A program made the translations under genes and the position numbers. Of a stretch of 64,000 bases of DNA, positions 24,845-37,499 are shown in pieces. The notes under the pieces were generated by a model, which worked only from the letters and a program-made list of their open reading frames with translations, ran no database searches and was not told the DNA's origin. Position 1 is the first letter of the stretch, and every line of letters starts with the position of its first letter. Source of the stretch: Halichondria panicea (lineage: Eukaryota > Porifera > Demospongiae > Suberitida > Halichondriidae). The stretch spans positions 4,760,412-4,824,411 of the forward strand of contig NC_087385.1 of NCBI RefSeq assembly GCF_963675165.1, written 5' to 3'.

Positions 24845-27800
24845 ATGAATGGACATCCATCTATGGGCCAACATTTTGGGTCACTCTCTGGAGCAGCAGC
24901 CCAGACGAACGCAGCCCATGGTAAGCACGTGGCTAGCTAGCTAGCTAGGTTTCAGCTCGTTTTTTTAATTCCAGGAACAACATTTGCTTTTCGCAAACGC
25001 TGGGGTCAGATTGATTGGAGGAGTCTAGGTGAGTATCTGGCTGTCTGTATACACCATTGCTTGCATTGTGTGCTGTGTGCAGCATCTGTGGATGTGGACA
25101 GGATTGCTAGAGAGATGGACTTCCAGTCCCTACAGCAGAACATCATGAACGTGACCTTCTGCAACATTGAATCTGAGGTATGATCATCTGCACGGAATAC
25201 TGAATATGACATAAGTACATTTCATAGGAGTTTCATAATGTGGACCATAATTTCACCAAGCTGTTCCGACTAGCACAACTGATTATTGAGTACCTCCTGG
25301 TTAGTTGATAGCTTTGCCATGACAACCTCACATTGTTATATACGAATGGTGTTGTGCAGCATTGCCAACAGTACTTGTCTGAACAAGCCACTGAGTTCGA
25401 GCAGAAAGTACAGGAAAATCAACAAGTGAGTTAGACTTTCTGAAATAGTTGCTAGCGTGATTCTTTTTATACAGGAGCTTGAGAAAGCCAAGAGTGACGT
25501 AGCCTTGCAAACCACTGAGTTTAAAACACTGAAAAAAGAAAACAGGAAGAGGAAAAAAATTATTCAGGCCTATCAGGACATGCTTAATTCTGGTGCCACT
25601 GGTATCCACTCTGTAAGCTCTCTTGGCATGCTCTCATTTGTTACTTGTTTAGGTTCATCGTTTTCCTTCTGTAGTGCCCAGTGTGTAAGAGAGAGTTTGT
25701 GAGTAAAGAGTACCTTCAGTCGCACATCCATAGACGACATCCCGACCATTCTCTCGTGAACGGTAAAGAGGGGGCAGCTAAGAGGTAAGAATATCATCAC
25801 TCTCATTTACCATGCGTACGTTGTTTATACACCTTTTTAGCAGTGTGCTTTCACAAGAGGAGCTAGAGAAGAAACTGATGGAGCAGATGACAGAGAAGCT
25901 GCAAGCAACAGAGACACAGCTCAAGGAGGAGATGCATAAGAAGGTACTTAGAGATTTTTACGCTCCCTATACATGTATATGTACATGTGATAGGAACTTG
26001 AAGCTCAGCAGAAGCAGGTCGATGAGTTTGAGCATTGGAAAGCTAAAGAGCAGGAGAGAATGAAGGTGACCCACCATTGATGGCTAGGTTGATCTCATCG
26101 CATGTAATAATTGTGCCTCTGTGTGTGTGTGTGTACAGTTGGAGCTCCATGCTTTCAAGGAGCCAATCCTCTCAGAGCTGAGAGCTGCTCAACAAGAGAA
26201 GGCACAGCTTGAGCAGGTGATTTTATTCTTGTGAGGGAGCTAAAATTGATTTCGTTTTCTACTGTAGGTACTCCTTCAGAAGCAAGGTGTGTAACAGTGA
26301 TATTGTGTGTATCGGTACATGTAAGATGTGTGGTTAACTTTGCCAGCTGATATTGAAGCTCTCATGGCCAAGAAGCCGTCCCATCTTGGTCATTTGGAGG
26401 TGGGTCACATGTAATATTTATGTGTACTGACTATTGTTCTTAGGGTGCACAGGAGCTGGACATTCATGGCTCTCGGAGAAGACAAGCAGAGATGGAGCAA
26501 GTCAAACAACAGCTAGAGTTAAAGGTTGGTGTCAGCCAGATATGTGAAGAGGTATATACTCTGCCAAGTGTTGATTAATAGTACATGTATCCAGGTTGAT
26601 GAGTTACAGTCCAGCATGAAGAAGCAGGAGAAATCATGGCAAAAGAAGCTTCAGAAAATGTCAACTTCATATCAGGATCAAATAGACGGTGTAAGTTATC
26701 CTCTTTGCACAGTGGGCTTCACTAGTTCACAAGTTTTTTCTCGTCAGTCCACACATAAGTTGTCAGTGTTGGAACAAGGCCTTCAAGAATCGGCTCTCAG
26801 CAAGGAAAAAGACAAGGCACAGTCATCCCTCGAAAAGCAATTATCATCACTAAAGAAGGTAACCTTTTATTGTCGTATAACATTTCTGTGTGTATCATGG
26901 ATATATTATACAGAAAGTGAAGGGCCAAGAAGAACAGCTGCACTCCCACAGGCAAGAGCTTTCAGTCTTAAACTCAAGAGATCCGTCCCCGGTGAGTTTA
27001 GAATAATTCATAATCTTATCCCCCCTAACAATTTCACTCTTCAGACCCCTCTTCGAAACTCCCCTGTGCGTGTACTAGAGTATCCTCCAACTGTGCGTGT
27101 ACAAGAAGATTACTCAGAATCTGGTAAGCCTAGTACCTGAGTACTATGTATACACTATACACTGTGTATGACTGTTTGTGTATGTTGTTAACTCAGAGAG
27201 TGGTAGCGATGAGGTCGATAGCCCCCAGCACCAGTACTACACTCCACTACCGCACAGACCCATGATCAAGAGTAAGTGTTCGGCTGCCTCCTTTACATAT
27301 TGTATTGTATTTCAAACATGGTGTTTACTTCTATCAGCTAATTTCGCCCATTCTCCTGAAATGCTGGCTAACATGAAGCGTGAGACTGAGAGCATTCTGT
27401 CTGGGGCCCTACAGCAAAGAGGACTGCCTCAGGTATGCAGCTGTGCATGTGTACATTCAGTTGTTGACTTTGTATGGCCTCCAGGGACTGGTTGGTCTCA
27501 GTGAGAATGATTTTGCAGCTAAGATGAAGTTACTGGAGCAGGAAAGACAACAGCGTATACAGGTGAGTCGTTAGCAACCCACCTCGCGTGTATGTATGTA
27601 TCTATGGTGTGTACTTTCACCACAGACGAGCTACAACTTTGTCGAGCACAGAGACCATCTTGTTCAAGAGGTCGATGACATATCACGCTCAGACTTTGTG
27701 CGTGATCATCCAAAACATTCCCGTCAAAAGGAGGGCAGGAATAAGGGTGTACCAACAGAACAGGCCGACCTTGCAGTTTCTTTAACTGGTGAGTAGTTTG

Positions 27801-29183
27801 TTACAATCTATGTTTAGGATCTGTGCATGCTGTATAATTATAACTCTATTGTGTCTATATAATTAGGTACAAATAGAAGCAAGCCTCCGCTACCAACAAA
27901 CACTCGACTCAGCTCCTCTCAACAAGGTAGTGTACTGGGTTGCTCATGATTCAACTTACGTATACCCACAGACCCAGCACGTTCTAGTGGGAGCCCGGCA
28001 AGACCTTCTAAAGTAGTACACACATCACCAGCCCACCAAACACCTGCAACAAGAGTGGAACTACAACGCAGCCCGGCAAGGCCTTCTCAAGTGATACACA
28101 TATCACCAGCCCGCGAAGCACCAACAACGAGAGTGGAACCACAACGCAGGTACTTACTACAGCTATGAATTTTGATTCATAAATTGAGCCGTCCTTGTTT
28201 TTTTTAGTGAGTCTGAATCTGAAGAGGAGAGCCTGACATCTTTGACGGCTTCACCACAGCCCCCTCGTCCACTCGTCACAACCTCGGCTGGGTTACAAGA
28301 CAATGACAGCCCCTGGGACAGGTGAGCCAATTAATGAGGTTACCATCTAAATGCTAGTTTCTACAGTTCAGTTATAGCATATTTTGTTTTGGCCTGAGTG
28401 ACACATTACTGTTTGTGTTTACTGTTACTACTTCAGTAGTGATGATGACAGTATTGAAGCACTGGCAGCCCCTCAGTCTGGAGGGAGAACATCATCCACT
28501 CCTATCAAGGTCAGGCAGCACTGACTCAGAATATTAATTATGACGTTTTCCGTTTAACCTCTATACATTTTGCAGGGTGGTGGAATAAGACAGAAGGTGC
28601 GACTATAATTATCTTGTATGTGTGTGTACAATGTATAGCCAGGTTGAAATGCTCTTAATTAGTCCACCCCACACAGATTCCCCCACCCCAAGCCAGTATG
28701 ATCACTATCGAACCCAACCTATCCAAGAAGCCGGTGGGTGGTGTTCCAGTGTTCCAAGTGCCCTCGATGTATGTCTCTCAGGTATTGTACTACTACCCTG
28801 CATGACTAAAAAACTGTAAACATGTTGTCCGTTCACTTCTGTTAGGATGAAGATGACAGTTTCGATATCAGTGAGCCCAGTTTTCAAGGAACCACTGTTA
28901 CCACAAGTTTGAAAGGGTGTGTTAATCCCAAAAATTGCAAGGGAATAATTATGCCTTTCACTTTATCTTTATTAGGACCAACTTGAAGACATCGCTACCT
29001 AGGAAAGACTCTACTCCATCCGTGAATCCCATCTCCCGTACAGGTACAAGTATTATGTATATTCTCCTGATATGCACAGTCTTATATTCACTCATCCATC
29101 ACACAGCCACATCGCGTTCGGCTCTTACCACTGTGAGCGTGGATGATTTTGCTGACTCTGATTTCTCTGACCTGGATTTGTAA
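24845..29183 (+). CDS. DZIP1: DZIP1/DZIP1L ciliary zinc-finger coiled-coil protein
   Basis: Thirty exons sum in phase to 853 codons (852 residues; human DZIP1 has 867). The first exons are 24845..24920, 24975..25028, 25083..25177, 25228..25299, 25360..25425, 25475..25612 and 25675..25784. The last are 28677..28781, 28846..28916, 28976..29043 and 29107..29183. Residues ~25-120 form the DZIP1 N-terminal domain (FAFRKRWGQIDWRSL; FTKLFRLAQLIIEYLL). A coiled coil follows. Then comes one C2H2 finger (C168-x2-C171-x12-H184-x4-H189, ending LQSHIHRRH) and a long charged coiled coil. The Ser-rich tail ends in an acidic motif, DFADSDFSDLDL. DZIP1 proteins work at the centriole/basal body in ciliogenesis and, in vertebrates, in Hedgehog signalling. 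It converges with the gene ending at 29303. Confidence 0.93.
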
Positions 29184-29302
29184 CTCTGTTCATATAATTA
29201 TAGCTCCTTTATGTACCTGTCCCTGTCACACCAGTTCTTGTAATTCTTATAACATCGTGAATTATTAATACAAAACATGATACACTCTAGAGTTGGTTGG
29301 TT

Positions 29303-30263
29303 CTAAAATAAGTCCTTGAGGGTGTACTTGATCACTTCCTTATTCCACTCATTCTTTATGAAGATAATAGACCAGACAGTCAGTAGGGCATACAAAGGCA
29401 CTGCCAGGAGACAAAAAGCCTGCGTGTATATGGATGCATGTGTGTATGTGTGTGGGGTGAGGAGGGTGATGGGCAAACCAGAAGGGACCACTATTAATAA
29501 TTATAAAGTTGTTGTAATACTAGAAGTACTTACAGAGCCTGTGGCCAGTCCATTCCTAACGAGAGACTCTGATCCGAGACTAGCAAAATAGGCTGCCGTC
29601 ACTCCACCGGCAAGATGCGCAAGAGTTAGCACAAGACTGATGAACACATCCTACAAAATGGAACACATCCTACAAAATGGAACACATCCTACAAAATGGA
29701 ACACATCCTACAAAATGGAACACATCCTACAAAATGGAACACAACAATTATAACATGTACTGGATCGCAACGGTACCGTATAGCAACTAAAGTAAACTCA
29801 CAACAGTCAGAAAAATTGTTGACTTGATATTGATGAGTCCGATGTTGAGAAAACGAACCACAATCATGAGCAACTCCAAGAACACTCCAAATGCTGCACA
29901 GCAGATAATATAGCCGGCAACACCCAGGGACCCAGCCTCAGTGGCAGCTGATACCAGACTGATGTCATCATTGCCCAGTCCAACCAGCGCTATAGCAGCT
30001 CCTACTAAGGCTGGCACAGATCCCACCTTTACAGTATTATAGTTTGTAGATGATAAGATTGTGTAGGGTTACCTAGCTATACTGTCGGTGTAAATTCAAG
30101 CGATAGACAACGTCTACTGAGTTTGTACACACGTGAAAAGGACACATATACTTACCACAGGGGCTAGTACCCTCAGTGCTATCTCCACTCCACCCTGCCA
30201 GAAGCTACAGATTGCTCTCCCAGGCTTGGGGCCCAACACTTGTCCAGCTAGAACTGCAGTCAT
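29303..30263 (-). CDS. Four-helix membrane protein, unknown (MARVEL-like topology)
   Basis: Exons 30156..30263, 29802..30026, 29534..29650 and 29303..29419 give 567 bp in phase, 188 residues. Four hydrophobic segments are visible. They are around ALRVLAPVVGSVPALVGAAI, then GYIICCAAFGVFLELLMIV, then TIFLTVVDVFISLVLTLAHL, then AFCLLAVPLYALLTVWSII. The basic C-terminus FIKNEWNKEVIKYTLKDLF would be cytosolic if both ends are inside. The length and four-helix layout recall MARVEL/synaptophysin-type proteins, but I do not recognise the family. The start at ATG 30261-30263 is supported only by phase. The acceptor of exon 3 lies in a 19-bp tandem repeat. Confidence 0.7.
29643..29737. repeat. Five 19-bp tandem units spanning a splice acceptor
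   Basis: The unit AACACATCCTACAAAATGG is repeated five times without change. On the minus strand each unit contains TTTTGTAG followed by GATGTGTT, which is the acceptor plus the first exon bases of the membrane-protein exon 29534..29650. Five equivalent acceptors therefore lie in tandem. Confidence 0.97.
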
Positions 30264-30546
30264 CACTGATCAGATAGAGTCTTGAATACAAAATAGAGCA
30301 ACTATAGATGTGCTTCGCATATATAGCAAATGTACGTACAGATGGTTGCTACAACGTTCATAAGAAAAGAGCATGTTAACAACTAGAACCTTTTCATAAT
30401 CATGAATGGACTACATTGTCATGTGACAAAGCTGTTGAACGTTCACTGCTACAAGACAAACGAAATTAAAAAGTTGCCATACAAATCACCATGGAAATTA
30501 TCATTACAATAAATAAGTATCGACAAGCAATTAGGAAAAACAAATT

Positions 30547-32870
30547 CTAATTCCTACTCACTTGTAATAGAGTATGTGACATTGTCCATAAAAGTGGATC
30601 ACTACAAGCAACAGTAACTTGGCTAGCGGAGGGATCAATAATGTTGCTAGTAGAGATAAGTCCCTTCATCTCCATTCCCTCTCCACCTGGACAGACACAC
30701 AATGCACACAACATTACTAGCTTGGATAACACAGAGAGTACATTATGTACGTACAATTGCGGCTACTAAAATTAATGTTATGCACACATCGATTGTTTTT
30801 ACATTACAAATTATGTACATGTACTCCGATTCTGAGTAAATAATTTGTAATGAGAAAATAGCTGTGCTCCAAATCAGTAATATACCTAGGTTCCAAGTGA
30901 GCCCAGTGGTGGTACAGGAGGAACAAGCCCCTCCCACTGGTACCAATCCACAGTGCCCCTCCTCCAGCCCAGAATCGACAGTGATGCAGCTGCTACCCTG
31001 CAAGTAACAACAACAGTACATACCTGCTGTCTTGTTACTACCTATATATTGTTACTACCTATATAGAAACATGGAGGAGCTAAAATACATTTTGTATAAG
31101 GACTTGGTGAAGTAAACAAACGCACTTCTTTTGATACACCTACAAAGATGGACAAAGAAACTGACTGGTTTCAGGAGGAACTGAAGTGAGTCTTCAGACA
31201 TTAGGTAGAGTACATACTTTCTGTCCCGTTACGTATACATAGGAGCTAAAGTAAATGTGGTTGTGGACTTATAGTGAAGTGAAAAAATGTTCTAGAATGT
31301 CAATATAATTATAAAGACATGCTACAGCTACAAATGGTAACAACAGTACATACTTAGATATGAGCTAAAGTAAATGTTGTTGTGGACTTAGGAAGTAATA
31401 TGTCAATAAGAACATGCTACAGCTATATACAATGAAAGCACCGCTGGTGCTGATGCCTCGGTGGAGGTGCCAAAGCTACATAACATAAACATAACATAAA
31501 GCTATTAATAGCTTCAAGAGTTCATTAGGATCCTAATGAACTCTTGCTATTTTGCTGCATGCAGGCAGAATCTAGAATCACAGGGAAACTCAAACCATGA
31601 TTGTTGTTAAAAACGATCGATGCCAAAAGTTCAAGCTAAAAGTAATGGCTGCATCAGCAGAGCCTTGCAGCTCTCTTCTCACTCTTGCAGCTACCAATAG
31701 TTAGCGTTCTAGTGCAGAGCTAACTACTAAGTAGAGTAGTAACACTCGGTGAACAAGTTTTGCTACACACTCTTCTGAAAAGGCTGCAATCATTCCAAGC
31801 AAGCAAACCTAGGCATAACTCGAGAACAAAGCATTATTTTGTAAATCCACAAATTAAAATCCAAGAAAACATGACTAGAAGCCTATAGAAACTCTTACTT
31901 GCACTTTATTGATCCTTGAGCAGCTGTAGCAGTCAACACAGACAGACACACACACAAACACACTACCGTATGTATACACACTCGGTGCGCACTGAGGCAT
32001 AATAATGAACAAAGAAACTGACTGGTTTCAGGAGGAATAGGAGTGAGTCTTCAGACATTAGGTACAGAGGCAAAAGATGACAAGAGGTGTTGAACAACAC
32101 TCCAATGTTGCCCATGGTTTGGTCAAAACGTCCCCACAATGCGTTTATGACGTACACAGCTGAAAACTTCAGGAAAAGAATTATTAATAATTACACTGAT
32201 TGCAATTTCTTGTTCAACTACCTTTAGCATGCCTTGCTCCCTCAGCAATAAGAGATGATTTAATGTCTTTGAAAAGTCAGTGGAGTCTTGGTCCGTAATA
32301 TGAACAACATCGGAGCCCTGGATGTCATGTCACCAAGTTATAACAGATACTGGAGAGCACATACTTACCCTTTCCTTATAGTAGGAGAGCACCTCTGGTC
32401 TGGCTGAATCAAGGTCTCCACAGATCACATTGGGCACATACCTGCAGAGGTAGCTGAAATAAATTAACGGAGCCGTATTGTGCAAAAAAATCCGTACTTG
32501 TGTCGGTCTGGCTCCACACAGTCAAAAAGTGTATTAGACCCACCATCAGCACAGGCTACCACTGAAACTGCATGTATGGATAAAATCTGGTGTAATTACT
32601 CAAATTTGGGAAAATATTTCAGATTACACTCACACAAATTCCAGCAGTTCTTGAGCCATGTCTCCATTCCGTACAGGTTTGAGTTCAGGAGAATAAGACA
32701 TGCCTCACCATTTTCCCTGTATAAAAGCACAGAGCACAGAGCACAGAGCACAGTTGATTACTATTCAGGCTATATACTATAATTATACCATAATATGTTC
32801 ACCTGCTGCCATCAATCCCTCTGCAAAACATGTGTAGTGGAAACAGTGTGTCCCTGATGCACTCAGCCAT
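30547..32870 (-). CDS. TPK1: Thiamin pyrophosphokinase
   Basis: Converts thiamine and ATP to thiamine diphosphate and AMP in the cytosol. Exons are 32803..32870, 32634..32716, 32498..32567, 32369..32441, 32222..32317, 32023..32166, 30886..30997 and 30547..30686. They sum to 786 bp in phase, 261 residues (human 243). Visible signatures are VVACADGGSNTLFD, VICGDLDSARPEVL, TDQDSTDFSKTL and GRFDQTMGNIGVL in the catalytic domain. The thiamine-binding domain has CGLVPVGGACSSCTTTGLTWNL, the ISTSN motif and the C-terminus PLLWTM. The residues normally binding Mg-ATP (GDLDS, DxDxTD) are present. A partial duplicate of exon 6 lies in intron 6. The gene diverges from the first scramblase gene. Confidence 0.95.
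31146..31205 (-). pseudogene. Duplicate of the 3' end of TPK1 exon 6
   Basis: Within TPK1 intron 6 (30998..32022), about 60 bp nearly repeat 32006-32064, the end of exon 6 plus its donor. The copied piece on the minus strand would encode LMSEDSL and FLLKP followed by the same GTCAGT donor. No acceptor or upstream part of the exon is copied. Confidence 0.8.
31515..31546. repeat. 32-bp perfect palindrome
   Basis: Arms CAAGAGTTCATTAGGA and its exact complement meet at GGATCC. It lies in TPK1 intron 6. There is no target duplication, so its origin is unclear. Confidence 0.85.
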
Positions 32871-33097
32871 TATTCTCCCTCAAATTCAAACCGCGGTCTT
32901 TAATAGAGATGGGTGGAGCTGCTCCACAAGTGTAGAATAGCTCCACCCATCTATCAAGACACTGACCACATAATTATGATTAATAAAAAATGATGATTAA
33001 AAATATACTGTATAAAACAGAGATGTTGCATGAGCCCTCCTCAGTTCTGCTATATTAGAAAAAAAAATCACCATTAGCTAGCTAGCTGTCTAAATCA
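32871..33097. promoter_or_regulatory. Divergent TPK1 / scramblase A upstream region
   Basis: There are 227 bp between the TPK1 ATG (minus) and the scramblase ATG (plus). It contains an imperfect hairpin, GATGGGTGGAGCT with AGCTCCACCCATC (about 32906-32952). Part of this region, with TPK1 exon 1, recurs in decayed form before scramblase C at 41402-42060. That supports a shared ancestral upstream unit. Confidence 0.5.
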
Positions 33098-36000
33098 ATG
33101 GCAGATCAAGGCGACATCCCTCTTGGTAAGGATATAATTTTGTTTTGTATTCTCATCATTGCATTTATATCATACACATACAGGGGAGACTTCTTCTTCA
33201 CATAATCAGGTTGGACCTACCCAACCCTCTCCTAGCAACCCTGAGCAACCTCCCCCTGTAGGACAGCCAGCTACCCAACCTCTACCACCATTACCATACC
33301 CTGCCGGGCAACCCGGACAGCCTGCTAGCCAACCTCCACCACAATTACCATACCCTGCCGGGCAACCTGGACAGCCAGCTGCTGCTCCCTACCCTGGTCA
33401 ACCGGCCCATCTGGATGCTGGTCATCCCCCACAACAAGCAGGTGTTTACCCACCACCACCACCAGGTAATTATAGACCATATTCGTTTGTGTCGATTAGA
33501 ATTCCGGTAGTACCAATAATGATACTCAACTGTGTGTACTCCCCAGGTCCCCAGCCACCCCCTGGAGCAGGGTATGGAGCTGGGTTTGCTGGAGCGTTTG
33601 CAGGAGCACTGGGCGCTGCACAGCAGCCACAGCAGGTGAACAAGTACAGTCAGTCAGTCATTTATAGCTAGTTTCAGATGCTTATGGTATATACCATTTT
33701 GTGTGCCTGATACTGTCTGTAATTTCATGGGATTGTACCCCGTACAGGTGCAATGGATGGCTGCCCCCACTGATGCCCCCAGTGACTGCCCCCCAGGACT
33801 AGAATATCTCATTCACATCGACCAAATCCTCGTCAACCAGCAGATTGAAATATTTGAGAGTAAGCTTCTTCTGTGTGTTGTACATATACGTATGTTACAT
33901 TGCAAAGACACTTGCTAATAATTTGCACAGCACGTAATTATGTGGATGCTGTAGGCTGAGTAAAGAATTTTAGTAGCTTTGCGAGAAAGGTATTCTTGAA
34001 GAGTTACGTAATGTGTGTAGCTTGTACAGGATCTAGGAAGGCCTTCCTGAAGAGTTTACGTAATGTACAGGAAGGCCTTCCTGAAGAGTTTAACTAATGT
34101 ACAGGAAGGGTCTTCTACTAATTGAACCTTTGCAAAGTCAAAGAAAGTGTTTGTCAATTAAACTGTTTATGCCTCGAGGCGTAGCCGCACGAGGGATACG
34201 GTAAAGCTGACTGTGTGTGTGTCTGCGTGTCTGTGTGTCTGTGTGTGTTCCAACTGTAACTGCTCAACGGTTGTAATGCGACGAAAACTAACAGCTTCTA
34301 TAGGCTTCTAGCCACGTTCTCTTGGATTTTGATTCGTGGATTAGCAAACTAAATCTTCTTTCTCGAGTTATGGCTAGTTTGACTCACATTGAAGGCTGTT
34401 GCAGTCTCTTCAGAATCTTTCGTAGCATTATCTGTTCTCACAAAGTTTCTATTCAACTTATAAGTTAGTCTTGTACTAAAGCGCTAGCTTTTTGTTAGCT
34501 ACAAGAGTTAGAAAAGAGCTGTAAAACTAGCTATATGTAGCAGCCATTGACCTTGCAGACACACCCCTTATTTCTGTGTACGTAATGCGCATGCACGCTA
34601 TCCCCTACGTGTGAGAGAATAAAATCCAGAGCAGATCCTCCTGACAGCTATCATCTTTTCTTGAGCCAGAGGGCCTGGTAAGCTACCATATACATATACA
34701 ACAGCTAGATATAACAATATGAATGTACACAAGTCTTTTCTTTTCATCTTATCTTCTCAGTTATAATAGATATAGATTCTGGAAGAATCAATTTCTTCTT
34801 TCTTGAGACCACAAAACACTACAATGATACCATACAATAGCAATATATAAACAAGTCTTTTCTTTTCAGTAGGTTTATATAGAAAATTCATCATATAAAC
34901 TACTAAAACACTCTAATTCTTTTAAGCGAAAGCATAACATGGCGAGAGGCATTAGCAAGCGCACGCTTGCAACACTCGTCAATTAAACTTTTAATTAATT
35001 GATTCATTTCCCTAGCTCCATATGTTGGGGTTAAATTCATAAGCTTACATTTCCCTCTATTAGTTATCACCAACTTTGAGACGGAGAACAAATATCGTAT
35101 CCGTAACACTCTAGGACAGCAGGTCTACTTTGCTGCAGAAGGTGAGTGCTTTGACGGTGTACTGTAGCGTGCATCAACAGAACCCTGTCTATTGTTTAGT
35201 TTTAAAGCTATCTCAAACACGGTATCTTCTGTTTTAAGGAATGATTGCAATTCTATATAGAGTCAAGTGTGTTCCAGCGGCAGTGCTGTGGACCTGGTCG
35301 TGCATTTCAAATGAGCATCACTGACAACAACAACAAGGAAGTGAGTTGGGTCAATGAAACATTGACGCGGAACTTGAGTTAGGCTAGCATATTGACAAGG
35401 TGACAGGTGACATTACTCCTTTGTATTGTACACATGGTTTCACATCCATTATCCTAATAGTTATTCACTGTGCACACTTTATACCACCTCAGGTGATGCG
35501 CTTGGACCGTCCTCGTCGTTGTCTGCCATGCTACTTTTGCTGCAGCTGTTGTTCTCCTAATGTGATAGAGGTGCAGGCCCCTCCAGGCAATGTGGTCGGC
35601 TACGTCAAGCAAGACGGCCTGGGAATAATCCGACCTTGGTTCTTTATTCAGAATGCTGACGGGGAAACCATTCTCAAGATCAAGGGACCTGTGCTCGGTT
35701 GTGCTTGCTATGCTGATGCCAACTTTGAGGTAGGTTTGTCGTGTGGTCTCTTAATTATCTCCTGCACATCGTGTGTGGTTGGCCCTTAGCACATTTCCTT
35801 TAATTAAAAAATACGGTAATGAAACACATTTTAACATGAATCTGCTTCCTGTTTGATGTGTAGGTGCTGTCAGCTGATGGCCAGACCAATGTGGGGCGCA
35901 TCAGTAAGCAGTGGGGAGGACTGGCCAAGGAGTACTTCACTGATGCCGACAACTTTGGAATACAGTGTGAGTTATTTCTGTCAGGGATGTATAGTTGTGA

Positions 36001-36433
36001 GATAATTAATGCATTCCTCAACTACTAAGCAGGGCTGCATTGAGGGGGGGACGAGGGGGGTAATTCGCCCCCCCTGGGATCTAGCCGATTCATTTGTACT
36101 GCTATAATTCTGATGACTTCGCCCCTCCTACATTTTAATTTGCCCATTTCGCCCCCCCTGATCCAAAATCCTAGATGCAGCCCTGCTAAGTGTAGTCACA
36201 TAAGTATATTATGTGTATCCTCTACTGCTAAAGTATTCATGTACGTCTGTTGCAGTTCCCATGGACCTTGATGTCAAGATGAAGGCTGTGATGTTGGGAG
36301 CAGTGTTTCTCATTGTAAGTATACCCTAAAGGATCTGTAATTAATTCACTCTGTCCCATTTCTCCAGGACTTCATGTTTTTCGAGAGTGCTGGTGGAGGG
36401 AACCAAAATGGTGGACGTCGCGCCCACTATTAA
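33098..36433 (+). CDS. PLSCR: Phospholipid scramblase A, complete
   Basis: Ca2+-linked bidirectional mover of membrane phospholipids. Exons are 33098..33125, 33184..33465, 33547..33635, 33748..33859, 35064..35141, 35261..35340, 35493..35729, 35864..35966, 36256..36314 and 36368..36433. They sum to 1134 bp in phase, 377 residues. The N-terminal ~130 residues are Pro/Gln-rich repeats ([11 protein letters not shown]), as in PLSCR1, which bind SH3/WW partners. The core starts at [20 protein letters not shown] and has the Cys cluster CYFCCSCC (the palmitoylation region). Then come [14 protein letters not shown] and the EF-like Ca site plus helix, [20 protein letters not shown]. The single C-terminal membrane helix LGAVFLIDFMFF follows. 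Intron 8 holds a MITE, and intron 4 (33860..35063) is long and repeat-bearing. Confidence 0.95.
36029..36186. mobile_element. 158-bp PIF/Harbinger-like MITE, TAA target
   Basis: It lies in scramblase A intron 8. Ends are GCAGGGCTGCAT and its inverted complement ATGCAGCCCTGC. It is flanked by TAA on both sides (36026-36028 and 36187-36189). The interior is rich in G/C runs. A relative with TTA target is at 58165..58452. A 3-bp TWA duplication is the hallmark of PIF/Harbinger elements. Confidence 0.8.
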
Positions 36434-36990
36434 TGAGATAAGAGAACAACAAAATATACTTTTGAAGCCAGTATATATACATGGGCCTACTGAACAGACT
36501 TTCTTTTTAAAGCTTTTATTCTGTTTATACTATAATACTTTTGTATAGTTGTCTACATTTAAACGCAGGTAATTTTATTGACTAATTGCATGCAAACAAC
36601 CATCACTCCGAGCGAAGGAGGCAACAGTCAAATAGGTCTCGATCTCCTTGAATTAAGGTGGGCTTTTTTATAGGGTTTGGATACCGCAGTTGTCCAAACA
36701 AAACCACACCATGCTGATATCTACAGCTGTACATACACAGGCAGCAAAAAAATATTTCTTGAGGATTATATAACATCAAAATTATATTGCACAACTCAAT
36801 AAGAACACTTCATCCACAAGAAACGTGTCAATAAGGTTATGTCTAATACAGTAGAACCTCCGAATAACAGACAAGTTGGTACAGGGGGTTTTGTCCGCTA
36901 TTCAGAGGTTTCCTTTATTGGGAGGTTATACCATATAAGGTTACGTTACCCCAAATGTGTTTAATGATGACTTCAAATACACAAATATGA
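36434..36990. repeat. Scramblase A 3' flank, duplicated at 39895-40462
   Basis: About 557 bp following the scramblase A stop are nearly identical to the sequence after the copy B stop. The flank of copy C has diverged. This ties the 3' end of copy B to gene A. Confidence 0.9.
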
Positions 36991-37014
36991 TGAACTGAAA
37001 CAGTAGAAGTCTAC

Positions 37015-37215
37015 CTCTGTAGTTGGTAGTTCGCAGTTGGCAGTTGGCAGTTGGTAGTTGGCAGTTGGGAGTTGGCAGTTGGCAGTTGGTAGTTCGCAGT
37101 TGGCAGTTGGCAGTTGGCAGTTGGCAGTTGGCAGTTGGTAGTTCACAGTTGGCAGTTGGTAGTTCGCAGTTGGCAGTTTGCAGTTGGTAGTTCGCAGTTG
37201 GGAGTTGGTAGTTCG
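37015..37215. repeat. 7-bp-based minisatellite (TTGGCAG)
   Basis: Direct repeats of TTGGCAG, TTGGTAG and TTCGCAG variants fill about 200 bp between scramblase A and copy B. There is no coding content. Confidence 0.95.
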
Positions 37216-37499
37216 TGACCTTTAAACTTTGCAGTTAGCGTATATAGATCTTTGCACTGCCTCTAATCTTTTAACCTAAATAGCCTCTAAAAGTGCCATG
37301 CAAAACCTGTTTCTATAATTCCCCCCTCCCTGCTGGGATCTGGGAATATAGGTACATGAGGATTAGACTTGAAATGATCTCCCTACCTAGATGTGTACAT
37401 ATAAGATTAATATTACCGTCTTAGACTTAGGCCAGCTAGATATCGGTGCCAGTATCATAATTTAAAAGCAGGCTAATTATTGTTGCAAAGTTTAAAGGT

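Noticed and set aside
33159-33671. 170-codon proline-rich ORF as a separate gene
   Set aside because: It is scramblase A exons 2-3 read through the intervening intron. Donor, acceptor and phase support splicing.
36603-36794. 63-codon ORF present identically at 40064-40255
   Set aside because: The two copies are duplicated 3' flanks of scramblase A and copy B. Identity reflects recent duplication rather than coding constraint.
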